A stretch of DNA of 64,000 nucleotides from Lumbricus rubellus (lineage: Eukaryota; Annelida; Clitellata; Crassiclitellata; Lumbricidae): assembly GCA_945859605.1 (NCBI GenBank), contig OX243816.1, positions 37,418,176 through 37,482,175 of the forward strand, written 5' to 3'. Each line of letters begins with the position of its first letter. The first letter of the stretch is position 1. Shown here piece by piece: positions 1-12,050 of the stretch. The notes below the pieces were generated by a model. The model was given only the letters and a program-made list of their open reading frames with translations. It was not told where the DNA came from and made no database searches. The position numbers were made by a program, and so were the translations under genes.

Positions 1-2667
1 TCTCTGCTTAGTATTCTCTGAATTTTCCAAAAAAATTCTAATCTGATATGTCAAGTGCTCAGCCGTCAGAACAGCATTAATATTAATGATGTCTTTATTT
101 AAAAGAATGCATGCACCTCTGAATATATGATGAATAGTGATTTATGATATCCACTTACGTTTCTTTAACTGTGCTAGTGTTGCTCCATGTTAAAGCTGGG
201 CTGGCTGTGTATAAATCTACGACCAACGTCGACCATCATAGATATAATATGTGCTGTTGTCTATTGCAATAGCTGGTTTGATGATCATTTGTCACGTAGT
301 ACAGTGCGTCTGGGTTGATTTCCCCTCAACAGATATTTCAATCATACACATCAATTGGCTACCATGTCATTGATTAGATGTTGGACCTTGTTAGCATTGT
401 AGTGTGTGAGATAGAAATAACTGACAAATATCATTTCATCATGCTTGGCACGATGTCATGATAAAAACCAATGTTTAACGTGAAAGTTGGTCAATATCTG
501 ATCCAATTGTCAGAAGGATTCGAATGTTTTTGTTTTGTGTTTTGAATTTCTGGAATCAATCCGTTAATCCAAGTTTTTGCAGATTTTATTTTCATGCTCT
601 GACTGTTCAGAAATCATCTGTTGATTCGCGTTTTGTATGATTTTTATTTCAATATTTTGATTTTTTAGGAATCGGTATGTTAATCCATGTTTTGCAGATT
701 TGCTTTTCTGTTTTGATTTTCACGAATCGATTGTCGATGCACGTTTTGTGCGATTTCAGGTTTCGATTGTCCGCTGTCGTATGCGTTCCCTCTTGTCATG
801 CTGCTCACAATTGTTGGTCGCATCCGTGAGGTTGAGGCTGTGTGTCATGCGAATCATGGAGCGGCGTGGAACCGGTACACGCACAAGGTGAAAAGTCGCT
901 TGATCCCTTGGGTCTATTAAGCTGCAGTGTCAAACATTGTGACACTTTCTACGTGACAGTTTCTGGTGTTGTGTCACGTCGCTTGACGCGTTTTTCTTGA
1001 TTTGACACAGTTTGTTGAAGAGGCAGCATTTAAGATTGTTTGTTTTAAACTTTTATAAAGTTTTGTGTAGGCAGCAAATGTGAGATAAGTTTTAAGTGCA
1101 GTAGTTAAGTTAGCATCTTGTTTGCATGTGGACGTTTTGTATGGGTGAATATTAGTCATTGTTTAGTCATTAAAGATCTGACAATCTCTATATCTAAATT
1201 CTCAACATTCTAATCAACTCTCAGGTTGATTTAAAGCACAGTATTTCATTTGCATATGTTTTGTTTTTGTTAAGTTGTTCTCTTTACTGAATTACATTTG
1301 TGTGACATGTGTAAGTTTTGCCATTTCGTAGTACTTGGGTACACAAGAATTAAACTGTTTGTAAAACCATGGGTGAACTGTAAGTATGCATTGAGGGTGT
1401 TATGAGCATACTTTAATCCACTCGTAATGTCTGATGATGAGCAGTACAGTCACTAAAGCAAACCAGATACTTTGGTTCACATCTCTGATAGTACAATCCG
1501 CTCAGTATTATTTTTTTCATATCTGCGCATGAATCTATACTTTGTTAAGCTCATGTTAGGAACCATTCATCTTTGTGTCAAAGGCACCACAGTTTCTAAA
1601 CAAGCCTCAACTTTTCTTCTAACAATGGGAATGTGTTGGCCTTTTTTTAAACAATGAGCTGGTCTTTAAAGTTTTTTCCAATCACTTTTGTAAGCTTTTG
1701 TCTTTAAATGTGAGAACTGGAATGCCAATGATGATCGTCTCTTTGACTAAATGCTGGCATGCTTACACCACCTCATGACGCTGATAACTACAAAAAATTT
1801 GTTATGTGCAAAAGTAGACACAGTAGTGCAATGCTTATGCGACAACTGAATGACATATTACCATAAGTATTATATTCTGACAAGGGTATCAAAACATGTC
1901 ACATTCTGAAATAAAATTGGGTAGAAGTTGCAGAGTTTTTTGCGCATTTCTAAGGTTATTGAGAAGTGGTAGATAAGTGTATTGATTCTTGACACGTGTA
2001 AAGAAGAAGCAGTTATTTCGTTGTAACTCATTTTTGCACAATCTCCATTGCCTTTCTTTCGTTATGTCGTCATAGACTAGGCAAAATTGCCAGGTATGCA
2101 TTCATGATAATATCACAATATATTATATTCAGTTATTATTTACTTGCACTGTTTAATTCTTAGTATATATTACTATCGATTTTGGTATTACAAAGCAGTT
2201 TTGGTTGAGTATCTTTTTGATTGGGCGTTGCATTTTTGAGGTTAAATATGCATGTTCAAATGTTCGTTAAACCTGTACTGTTTAGGCGACTGGAACTAGT
2301 CGTTTAGCAGTCATTGTCATGAAATATGATTTTTGACAAGAGCAGCAACATCCTAATTATCTCATGATCATTAGATGTACATGCAATTGTCTTGGAATGC
2401 TGTTTGAATTCTTTTCACAGATGATTACTTTGAAGTTCTCTCATCCCAAGGGATCTGGCAATAATTCTGTTGCTGCAATGTTAGGATGTTTTTCAAGTGG
2501 ATAAATTCCCAAGTGCTGTCAGTTGTGTAATCGCAGATTAACCGCCAAAGCACCTCAGTGCTTTTCAGAGATAAACACACCATAGAGGATGTCCGCAATG
2601 AGGGAGGGTTCGTCCAAATGCAGACATGAAGGGGAGGGGTGCAGACCAGTGCGGACGTCCGTATCTA
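1..2667. other. Non-coding stretch, no gene seen
   Basis: A+T-rich sequence with only short open frames (70 codons or fewer), none with a recognisable motif. Between about 500 and 770 a degenerate unit of roughly 60-90 bp recurs three times (words of the type GTTAATCCA followed by GTTTTGCAGATTT), probably an eroded tandem repeat. I see no RNA gene here. Confidence 0.6.
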
Positions 2668-3636
2668 CACTGTGTCCGGAAAAAAAGGGACCCATTTTGT
2701 AAATATAAAAATAAATAGTAAATATTCATCGATTTTTACAATTCAAACACCGTTTTTATCCTAACATATTTGTCTAACAATTGTGAAAATATAAACGTTC
2801 TAGTCCCAGTGATGACGTCATAGTGACGTCATTTGCATAAAAATTCAAATTTAAGCGATAAGTGCACAAAATTATCTCAAATTTCAATATTTTAAAGATG
2901 TTTTAAGATGTTATTTATCAATTATAAATGTTAGTTCAATTTTATTTTTATATCAGAATTATGTCAGACTGCAATTTGTGCTCAAAGTGTTCACCTTCGA
3001 ACCCAACGCAAGCTTCAAAACGGTCGCGCTAATAGCCAACATCAGCATCGATAACCAGCTTATCAAAATCCTCCCAGGCATTAACAATTCGCTCACGTTC
3101 TTCAATGTCTCTTTTACTAGTCTTGTACACCATCTCCTGCAATAGTCTCCAAATTTTATAATCAACTGGATTTAAGCTCGGGCCGTTCCTCGGCCAAAGA
3201 TCATAGGAGGAATGAAATTCGGAGTCTCCTTAGTCAACAGTTCAACGGTTTAACGAGCTCAGTTAGCTGGAGCGCCATCTTGTTGAAATGTTCATTAATC
3301 CTAGTATTCCCGTATATCAGGCACCAATTTTTTTTATAGAGCAGACACTTCCTGTTATGAGCTGCATTTATTTTCACTCCTGGTTCTATTAAATGGATTT
3401 CCGTCTTACTAAGAATCAATATACCAACCGAAACCATGCATGACTGGCCGGCTAAATGAACTTTTATGGAAATGACGTCATTGTGACGTCATCATTGTGA
3501 CTGGAACTTTTATATTTTCACCAATATTAGACAAATATGTCAGGATTAAAATGCTGTTTGAATTGTAAAAATTGGTGAATGTTTAGTATTTATTTTCATA
3601 TTTACAAAATGGGTCCCTTTTTTTCCGGACACAGTG
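2668..3636 (-). mobile_element. Tc1/mariner-type transposon, internally deleted
   Basis: The element starts CACTGTGTCCGGAAAAAAAG and ends with the inverted complement, each end flanked by TA, the Tc1/mariner target duplication. The inverted repeats extend inward over some 170 bp, including the words AAATGGGTCCC and paired TGACGTCA sites. At 969 bp it is shorter than a full mariner (about 1.2-1.6 kb). The interior carries a broken transposase on the minus strand; the DNA-binding N-terminal half is not visible, so this copy cannot mobilise itself. Confidence 0.85.
2959..3437 (-). pseudogene. Mariner-like transposase remnant (catalytic core and C-terminus)
   Basis: Two minus-strand frames carry pieces of an IS630/Tc1/mariner DDE transposase. 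The upstream piece (3234-3437) holds VSVGILILSKTEIHLIEPGV followed by INEHFNKM, which corresponds to the block ahead of the second catalytic aspartate. The downstream piece, in a shifted frame (about 2959-3200), encodes the SLNPVDYKIWRLLQ block that carries the third catalytic aspartate, followed by a helical C-terminus. At least one frameshift and a stop separate them, and the HTH-containing N-terminus is missing. The family assignment rests on the NPVDYKIW signature and on the flanking TA-bounded inverted repeats. Confidence 0.75.
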
Positions 3637-4667
3637 TACATTTGATGCTTAGTTTGTGCACGACAACCTGTACCTTAAATACCGACTTCAGTCAGATGGC
3701 AGCAGTCCATACTGCATTCATTCATCATCAGTAATGCTCCATTTCTGACAGCCCAATAACCATTTCACGAGCGTACGCTCGAACTGTGGGAAAATAGAAA
3801 GAATCGTGATGATATTAAAAGTGAACTTGAGTTTGGCGTATAGCACGCAGCAGGAGGGAGAGTCTTTTGACGGGGAAAGTGAATCCATGCAGCCACATTG
3901 CTGGAGTCTTGTTGTGACACATCATCCTCTGATGGCACGCATGTCTATGAGGGGGAAAGGTAATAACTAATAAGGTCAAGTGGGGGACAAGGGGAGGGAG
4001 AGATAAAAAATAGGTCGTCCTTTGCGGACATCCTTTATGGATGACCCCGATGATGCTGATGTCGGTTGATGAGTGCTGAATTGGAGCTGTGATCACTGTC
4101 GTGAGAACATGGAGATAGTGATTCATGTATATGTATTTTTTAGAGCGTCCTGTGAAATACTTAGTATTTAAACCACGGTTAAATTCTCGATTATTCTTGT
4201 GTATGCCGTGCGTTTATTTGCATTGGTTGGTGGATTGTATGTATGTATGTATGTATATGTACATTTATATAGCACCTTACAATAACCTCACGAAGGCGCT
4301 TAAATTGTGAATACTTCTCTCTAGGGTTCAGACCACCATGTCTTATGAACTTGACCAATCATTGTCGCCTGGTATAACCAAAATTAAGGCACAGCTGTTG
4401 AACTGTCAGATGCTGATATTGGCGCTTCAGCGTATAGATTATTCTCCAGTACCAGTATCATATCGCTCTCTTATTCATTGGATGGCTTTAGCGGCCCGTA
4501 ATGTAACCAGTCATGAATCCAATGTAGCTGTCATTTTGCCTCTAAGGCATCACCCTTGCTAACTTACTATGTTGTTACGGTTCTTATTGCTTTATTTTAC
4601 TTTACGTATCGGCAAGTTATCCTGGTTGTCTAATTAAAACAAAGTATTATGCACTATGTCATATTAA
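3637..4667. other. Non-coding stretch
   Basis: No gene is visible. A short GTAT run followed by ACATTTATATAGCACCTT and AAGGCGCTT at about 4233-4300 resembles the 3' end of the SINE-like family seen again at 53641 and 62545. Confidence 0.4.
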
Positions 4668-4730
4668 CCCTTTAATGCCGAAGGGTATAGGATTTCCCAT
4701 ACCATTTACTGCCATCTCGGCAGTAAAGGG
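4668..4730. mobile_element. 63-bp piggyBac-type MITE
   Basis: A tiny element flanked on both sides by TTAA (4664-4667 and 4731-4734), the piggyBac target. Its ends are CCCTTTAATGCCGA and, inverted, CCCTTTACTGCCGA, so almost half of the element is terminal inverted repeat. There is no coding capacity. piggyBac ends typically begin CCC next to TTAA, which fits. Confidence 0.8.
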
Positions 4731-6940
4731 TTAAACATTGCAGGCAGAAGACAATTTCTGGTGATTTTGTGTAGTTCTCACCATGACATGATAAGAATGC
4801 CACGGGGGCTTTCAGTGCCATTTGCAATGTTTATACAACAAGAAAGCTCAATTATAATTACATGTGCATGAATTTTGCTTTCTTACATTAATTATTACTG
4901 TTTCTTTTGGGTGTGTGTTAACCCTGTATGTATTTCATAGTCGGTTTCACTGTTTTATTTGTTACATGTGTTTATTCTGAAGACTTACTCATGTGTTAGC
5001 TTTTTGGCCGTGTGATGAAGGTTTTTTTACTCTCTGATGTCTCTCTAATTAACTTGATTTTTATGACAAATATTTGCATGGCCAGCAAGCATGTTAAGGG
5101 CACATCCATGTATTACGTATGCAAAAAAATGTTTTTTCGACCCCTCCCCTGTTGCAATTCATACATTTTTTACTCCCCCTCCTGTGCGTATGTACAAATA
5201 AGCTTCTCTAAACACCTCCCTACATAAGCTAATTGGCTGAATTATAGAACATCATAACCTACTATTTATTTTTAGAAATCATATTTGCTAGCTGAATTTT
5301 TTAACTGAATGGTTTACTGTTTAGTTCTGAGCACAATTTATTGGACGACTATAGGATAATGGCAGAGTTATAATAGACTAACGTGGACGTTTTAATTATA
5401 AATTTATTTTTCGTACATATGTTTTGCCGAGACACTCTCCTCCAGTTGTATGCACCAGTACAGTGACCCCCTGCATACGTAATAATATGGACATACTCTA
5501 AAAAATGCATTTCTATGTTGTATGTTCAACCAACTACCTAATGAATATTGATGAACAGCTGCGGTTCAATTATCTAAGTCTGTTTTGTCTGTAGTTTAAG
5601 TGATTAAATCAACACTGTTGTTGAGTTTAAATGATTAAATCAACGCTGTTGTTGAGTTTAAATGATTAAATCAACGCTGTTGTTGAGTGCTTTGTTTTTA
5701 TGTCTAATATACAATAATATAGGGGATGGCTCATAGATTAAGAACACCTGAGAATATGACCAACTTTAGGCCTGTGTAAATGTTAAGTTACAATTGCAAA
5801 CTATGATCAATGGGCAAATGATTTGAGTAGGCCTACCACGTGGTCTTGTACGGATCATTCAGTGTTCCAGACTTCCAACCAACTGAGTCCTGAGGTCTTG
5901 CTTAGACTGCTCCAACTTCTACTGGCAGTGATGTAGTTCAGTCCACGTGAGTCGAGTCTGAGTCTATCTAGGCAGAGTCCGGAGAAGTCCGAGTCGATAA
6001 AGATCAAGTAGAAATCCATCAATGTAAAAGTACACTGAAACATGCATTTCTTTGGTGTTGAAAAATGACCATTAATTAGGCAGAAAAGATGCCTATAATT
6101 AATGTTGCAACACAAAATTAGACTCAAGTTTTCATTGAAAATATGGTCATTTTTATCTCTTTTGTTTTTTGTTCCCCATGCATGGCTGTCTGTCCATCCG
6201 TCCGTCTGTCTGTCTGTGTGTATGTATATGTCTGTATGTATGTGTGTATGCCCTTAGGTATGTGTGTGTTTGTCTCAATGTTGCAATTCTAAACACCGTC
6301 CAGTGTCAATATTTGCTTCACATCTTGCAATCTTTTCTCAACAGCAAATGCAAATAAACTAATTTCCGATTAACGTATTGGTGACGAAATATTCGTAGTT
6401 TACCATTAAAATGATCTGGAAACGCGTGAACATTTATATATTGCCAGCTGAAGCGGCGATAATTTTGTCGTTAGCATGCCTGACTGCGCCTTCACCTGTA
6501 CTGGTCCAGTCAAGTTTCACATAAAGCGAAAGGAAATTTTAAAAGATAATTATCGGACGCTCATAATGTGGCTTACTGATTTGCCTTGGTGTTCATTCAA
6601 GCGCCTTTCCAAAGCGTACAGACACGGTCCAAACCACATACTTGCAGGCATACCGCATACAACATGATGCAAGCGTATACACAGGCCGAATTAGGTTATG
6701 CATGCATAAATGCAAACATATGCAATTATGCATGCGTAACTCATAGTAGCGTACATGCTATTACGAGAGAAGGCTGGGGCATTTACCTTGGACCTGTTCT
6801 ATTTTCTTTCGCCAGCTTCAGTCCGCGCACCATCCATCAATTGCTCCACTCGTCCTTTGAGGAAAATCGGGACACGATGGATTGCACGAACGACCGCGAA
6901 AGAAGAAGGTGCGGAAAAGTGACAGAGATATGAAGTCCCG
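4731..6940. other. Non-coding stretch
   Basis: Contains the 31-bp tandem repeat at 5594-5686 and a GTCT/TGTA-type microsatellite around 6185-6265. No open frame here looks like a gene. Confidence 0.5.
5594..5686. repeat. 31-bp tandem repeat, three copies
   Basis: Three consecutive units of 31 bp built around GATTAAATCAAC and CTGTTGTTGA. The first differs from the other two at two positions (AAGTGATT for AAATGATT, and ACACTG for ACGCTG), so the last duplication is recent. Confidence 0.9.
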
Positions 6941-6949
6941 ATGAATCGT

Positions 6950-7350
6950 AGAAGGCGATCATTGGGATCGTCCTCCTCCTCTGCTCTTCCACCTCCTCCT
7001 TATTTTCTTTCTACGCCTCTTCCTTCTCCCTGCTCCTCGTTCCTACTCCCGTCCTCCTCCACTTCCTCTACTCCTAGCTACCCCTCATTTTCTTCCTACC
7101 CCTCTTCCTTCTCTTTCCTACTCCTCATCTTCCTCCGCTTCTTCTTCCTCTTCCTTCTTCCTACTCCCGTCCTCCGCATACTACTCTTCTTCCTACGCCG
7201 GACTCGTCCTCCTCCACTTCCTCTCCTCCTCCTGGCTACCCCTCATTTTCTTCCTACCCTCTTTCTTCTTCCTACTCCTAGCTACCCCTCATTTTCTTCC
7301 TACTCCCAACCTCATCTTCCCTCCTCTTCTTCCTGCTCCTCCTCCAACGA
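6950..7350. repeat. Pyrimidine-rich degenerate CTTCCTCCT tract
   Basis: About 400 bp of strand-asymmetric CT-rich DNA built from TTCCTACTCC and CTCCTCTTCC words. It creates an apparent 168-codon Ser/Pro/Leu frame that has the composition of the repeat rather than of a protein. Confidence 0.8.
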
Positions 7351-8720
7351 GCTGTCCAATACTTCATTCGCCGCCAGGATATCGTCTAAGGCTTCTAAGC
7401 CAAGGACTGTTTCGCGATGTGCAGAAAACATGCATGTACTCGGATGATTCTCTCTTTGCTACAGTTTCAGCCACGATGTTAATGACAGTAGCGTCCCAAC
7501 ACGTACCACCCTCCCTGGCCACCCTCCATCACCGTCCTACCTCGCCACCGTCCAACTGGATATAACTTTGACGCTGTCTGGGCGTTTTCCCATCGGACGT
7601 GAGAAGCAGACTGCAGCAGAGTGCAGCTGTGAGTGGCTTCTTTTTTGCCGGAAAGCCATCGTCGATGACTCGCCAAATGATATCGTTTTATGAATTCATT
7701 TATGGCTAATGGCTAATGGCTCTATACCGGTATACGACGGCGTCCCAGGCGACATAAAAGACAGGGAGGGCCACCTGGTGTGACCAATGCAACACATTTG
7801 TGTTGAACCAAAAGGTCAACCCGGAAGCGCAGTCAGGTGCTCGCCCCATCATTGAGACTCTGGTCACAGGCGCGGATCTGATGGGCTGTACTAAGAGACA
7901 ATGTATGCATGGACCTACATGCATACAGCATATTTATCTAGACTAGCCTACATACAAACACGCGTGCAAACGCATAAGTAGACCCTACTATACCTAACCC
8001 TTCTAGAGCCAACAGCCTATCAAGGCAAGGTGTAGCAATAAAAACCTTTTATTTATTAGTTTACCAACTTTACCCAAATCAAACAATGTTAGTCGTTGGT
8101 CAAGACTAGAAAACATCGAATATGATCCGATGTCTGACGATCGTAACACAAATCAAGAAAGCATTCTGAAGTGTCGATCGTAAAATCACAAGATGCAGCA
8201 GCAGATGTTTCAACAACTAACGATACAATTGCCAGAGTCTCATTTCGACGACTGCACTTCAAACCCTCAACCGCGCGGTAAAAAGTAGACGCTACGGTAC
8301 TCGCCAGCATCTGGGCAATGGCAGTAGTAATGGTGAGTCTCGTCGTTAACCCCGTTCTCATCGACCTTTCCATTTCTAGTCGCTGGGGCTCGTAAACAGG
8401 GCGGAGGGACCCCATGGCAGAGGACGACTATTGCCTTCGATGGCGGCGTTGTTTTCAGTCTGAGAGCGACTCATGCGCAAATGCTGCCGTTCATAATCGT
8501 AAAAAATCGTCAACAGTCATTTCTACAGCGTCGAAAAAGGGCAGTCGTCACTCGCCGGAACCCACCTGTTCACATGCGCATGCGCCGATGTGAGTGCAAT
8601 CGAAAACTTGATCGGAGCACGCTTCGAGCTCTTCGGATGAAAATAAAGGCAAAGACCAACGATGTCGTAAACGAACGCACGGCTTATTGCAGCGGAAGAG
8701 AATGGACAGCGTGTACATAC
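7351..8720. other. Non-coding stretch
   Basis: Mixed-composition DNA. The longest frame, 108 codons on the minus strand at 8089-8415, has no domain that I recognise and no splice context that stands out. I see no RNA gene. Confidence 0.4.
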
Positions 8721-8721
8721 A

Positions 8722-8885
8722 ATATCATCATCATCGCTATCGTTGTCGTCATCATCGTCATCATGATCATAGTCATCATCATGATCATCATTATCGTCAT
8801 TATGATCATCATTATGATCATCATTATCATGATCATGACCTTCATCATCATCGTCATCATCGTCACCGTCACCGTCATCGTCGCG

Positions 8886-8951
<66 letters not shown>

Positions 8952-8980
8952 ATCATCATCATCATCATCATCATCATCAT

Positions 8981-9020
<40 letters not shown>

Positions 9021-9021
9021 G

Positions 9022-9054
<33 letters not shown>

Positions 9055-9062
9055 CCACCATG
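8722..9062. repeat. (ATC)n microsatellite
   Basis: About 340 bp of ATC/GAT triplets, imperfect up to about 8885 (GTC, TTATC and CGTC variants) and almost pure beyond. It is open in all frames, giving poly-His, poly-Ile, poly-Ser, poly-Asp and poly-Met shadows. Confidence 0.95.
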
Positions 9063-10576
9063 ATCATCAAAACAGAATTATTTGCATGCATGAACACAAA
9101 ACTCCTATGTAACTAGTAAGCTTATACTTAGCAAAACATAATTATGACATTAATAATTATGTTTAATTAAACTACAAACATCAGACAATTACTTGCAATT
9201 GAATATAAATCAATCGTTAATAATGCTAAAATAGTTAACTTTAACTAGTTAGACGATATAATTCTATCCTAGAAGGGAGGAGCAATTGGAGTAGAAGGAG
9301 GACTGGAGGAGGTCTAGTGGAAGACCAAAGGTATAGGAAGGCAGAAGGTAGTCGAGAAATAAAGGAAGAAGAGGAGGAAGAGGAAGAGGAAGAGGAAGGC
9401 ATCTAGCCTACTGAAATCATTCTGCATATCTTGGTCAATTTTTATTCCTGCCTCGGGTGAAATAGCTGTCATAATATGTTTATTATGTTATGTATAGTAT
9501 GTTATGCATATAGTATGTATAGTCGTAATTCTATCCGCAATGTCTTTTTCCACGACCTTCGTTTGCCTCGTCTCCACGATCTGCCGAAGGAAAGCAGCTG
9601 GAGCACGTCAGAGGTGGATTCCTTAGAGTAGCGCTATAAAAAAAACTATGAATGAAAGACATAATCGAATTATAAGATCTCTCGGGAAAGAGCAGCCAGT
9701 CGGCAACCTGACGCCTTTCCTTATTATACATGCATGCTCGTTGCCTGCAGGTTGTCTGGTTGCTATGCTTCTCTCCATTATACAACACATCCACTGCTCG
9801 TCATGTAATAATTATTTGACAACAAAGCAACGGATGCAACGTATACCGGGTTTCCGGTCAATGACGCAAGTGTCTAGGTTGAGACCAGGACCACGAAGTC
9901 GAGGTCACCAGTTGCCGATTACGTCGAGTCAGACCCTCTCAAGTAACATTTTCCCATAAACTTCTATAGAGCCATGTAATTATGTTAAAGGCAGCTTAAG
10001 CTCAGCTTTGTGTTTGTTGTCAGTTAAGTTTTAGTTAAGAATATAATCTGCATCCTTACGTAATGTCTACTACATATATCTTATATAGACATAACAACGT
10101 CTATTTCCCTTACTTAATCTCTCCCACCATCCGTTCCTACCTCTTCCTGGTATATAGGCCCCTACTAAGCGGGACTTGTCCCTTCTGGTGTGCCTATTGT
10201 TCCCTAATCTGTTTCCTAATCCCTTTTCCGAATGTGCTAGTACTTTAATTATAATTGTCTTATAATATGTTCTGTAAAAAATAATTACGTTTTTGTGGGA
10301 TCAATAAAACAATTTTTGAATTTGAAAAAAAGTGACAGCTGTGGATGGTTTCTTTCAAGCACCATTGGTATACGCATGATGAAAATATTAATTATGTGGC
10401 CACTGGCCATAGTAGGCCTACAATCGAAAGCGAAGAGGACAATAATTGGATAGGGACGTGGACGTTCGTCTCTTAGACCTACGGATGAAAGGAGAAATTA
10501 ATAATAAAATATCATTCAATAATATGCAATACAATGCAGTAGGCCTATTACAACTCAATTCGTTTCCTTCATGCTA
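9063..10576. other. Non-coding stretch with possible retroelement tail
   Basis: A purine-rich GGAAGA tract lies at about 9280-9400. At 10290-10330 an AATAAA-containing end (GATCAATAAAACAA followed by TTTGAATTTGAAAAAAA) looks like the 3' end of an old non-LTR retroelement or a processed transcript. I cannot identify the body. Confidence 0.3.
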
Positions 10577-10712
10577 AGGGACCGTCCATAAATAATGACG
10601 TCACGCACATAGGGGTGGGAGGGATGACGCATCTGTGGCGGTCCCTTTCTAAATATAATAATTAATGACTACTGTTGTTTTTGACGCGTGACGTCATTTA
10701 TGGACGGTCCCT
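10577..10712. mobile_element. 136-bp MITE with CRE-like termini
   Basis: Terminal inverted repeats of about 30 bp begin AGGGACCGTCCATAAAT and contain TGACGTCACGC at both ends. The flanks read CTA on the left and AAG on the right; a TA or TTA-type target duplication is possible but not clean. It has no coding content and its superfamily is not certain. Confidence 0.7.
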
Positions 10713-10825
10713 AAGTTCATAAATGCGCACACGACCATCAAATACATTATTCGATTGAAGATCAACGGTGTTGCGGATTATAATTGTGAGTGAAAAACTT
10801 GATCAAGGCCGCTACACACCGGGTA

Positions 10826-11100
10826 CTCCTCCTCCTCTTCTTCCTCTTTCTCCTTCTCCACCTCCTCCTCCTCCGCCTCCATTCCTCCTCCTCTTCTTCC
10901 TCTTTCTCCTTCTCCCCTCCTCCTCCTCCTCCTCCTCCTACTCCTCCTCCACCTCCATTCCTCCTCCTCTTCTTCCTCCTCCTCAACCTCCTCCTACTCC
11001 TCCTCCTCCACCACCACATCCTCCTCCTCCACCACCACATCCTCCTCTTCCTCCTCTTCCTCCTCTTCCTCTTCCTTCTCTTTCTCCTCCTCTTCTTTGA
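10826..11100. repeat. (CTC)n pyrimidine tract
   Basis: About 275 bp of CCT/CTT/CCA triplets, strongly strand-asymmetric. It yields apparent Pro/Leu-rich and Arg/Glu-rich frames on the two strands that are repeat shadows. Confidence 0.9.
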
Positions 11101-11475
11101 TGATGATGATGGTTCTCTGCCCGAAGGCAGGTTCATAGGCTTTATGCCTCTGGGGATGAGATGAGTGAGGTGGTTTCCCGTTGCCTTCCCCACAGACAAT
11201 GATGGGTAAGCAACTTGTCCAAGGTCGCTCCGCAGGAGCTTGCGCCTCTGCGTCCCACACGTACTAGCCTGACATATCGAAATCTCTGAATGTCAACTCC
11301 CAGCCCGGGGCTTGAACGGTTGAACCGCAGTCCGTTGTATCCAACAGACGAATGCCGTTCGCGCTTACCGGTGTAGCTAACTTGGCTAGTCCTCTTCTTT
11401 ACAATGGAGATTCGAACCCGTACCTTTCGCGTTGTAGACCGAGCCCTCCAAACATCGCAAACCTGCCCTACATTA
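11101..11475 (-). mobile_element. tRNA-derived SINE (candidate)
   Basis: Read on the minus strand, a tRNA-like head contains a B-box-type sequence GGGTTCGAATCTCC (around 11408-11421) preceded by a possible A-box region. A body of about 250 bp follows, with GGCAACGGGAAACCACCT, and a 3' end of short CATCATCATC repeats. This architecture is that of a tRNA-derived SINE transcribed by RNA polymerase III. No target duplication was identified. The 172-codon frame across it is incidental. Confidence 0.5.
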
Positions 11476-11724
11476 TACAAGCCATCCTCATTACTTTCAC
11501 CCTGGTCCTTATGGACCACGTTGTCATGGTGACTGCCAGAGCAACGAAGCAGGCTTTGTCTCTCCCCTCCGTGGAACCTCGCGTGCGTGGTTCCGCCCCT
11601 TACACGCCGACCAGTGATCCGTGAGATCGGCGACCAGTTCCACTTCCGGTCTGTTGCCATGACGACGAATCGATCGCTTGACTGATCATGATCTCATTGG
11701 CAATCGGTTACGATCTGAAGATGC

Positions 11725-12050
11725 AGGTCATCTGAGGTCATCTGAGGTCGACTGAGGTCATCTGAGGTCGACTGAGGTCATCTGAGGTCGACTGAGGTCA
11801 TCTGAGGTCGACTGAGGTCATCTAAGGTCGACTGAGGTCATCTGAGGTCATCTGAGGTCATCTGAGGTCATCTGAGGTCATCTGAGGTCGACTGAGGTCA
11901 TCTGAGGTCATCTGAGGTCGACTGAGGTCATCTGAGGTCGACTGAGGTAATCTGAGGTCGACTGAGGTCGACTGAGGTCATCTGAGGTCGACTGAGGTCA
12001 TCTGAGGTCATCTGAGGTCGACTGAGGTCGTCTGAGGTCGTCTGAGGTCA
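11725..12050. repeat. Decamer minisatellite of AGGTCA half-sites, 33 units
   Basis: Thirty-three consecutive 10-bp units alternate between AGGTCATCTG and AGGTCGACTG. By eye, about 18 units carry the exact hexamer AGGTCA, and the rest are AGGTCG or a single variant (AGGTAA). The period places the hexamers as direct repeats with four-base spacing. The array is nearly free of indels, so phase is kept throughout. Confidence 0.97.

Noticed and set aside
6941..7447. 168-codon Ser/Pro/Leu-rich frame that looks like a low-complexity protein
   Set aside because: The composition follows the CT-rich tract; no start context or domain outside the repeat.
8481..9116. 211-codon frame with poly-Ser/Ile and the opposing poly-Asp/Met and poly-His frames
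   Set aside because: Driven entirely by an ATC triplet repeat; the flanks show no coding signal.
11142..11660. 172-codon minus-strand frame
   Set aside because: Lies over a tRNA-like SINE and its flank; Arg/Ser-rich without domain features.
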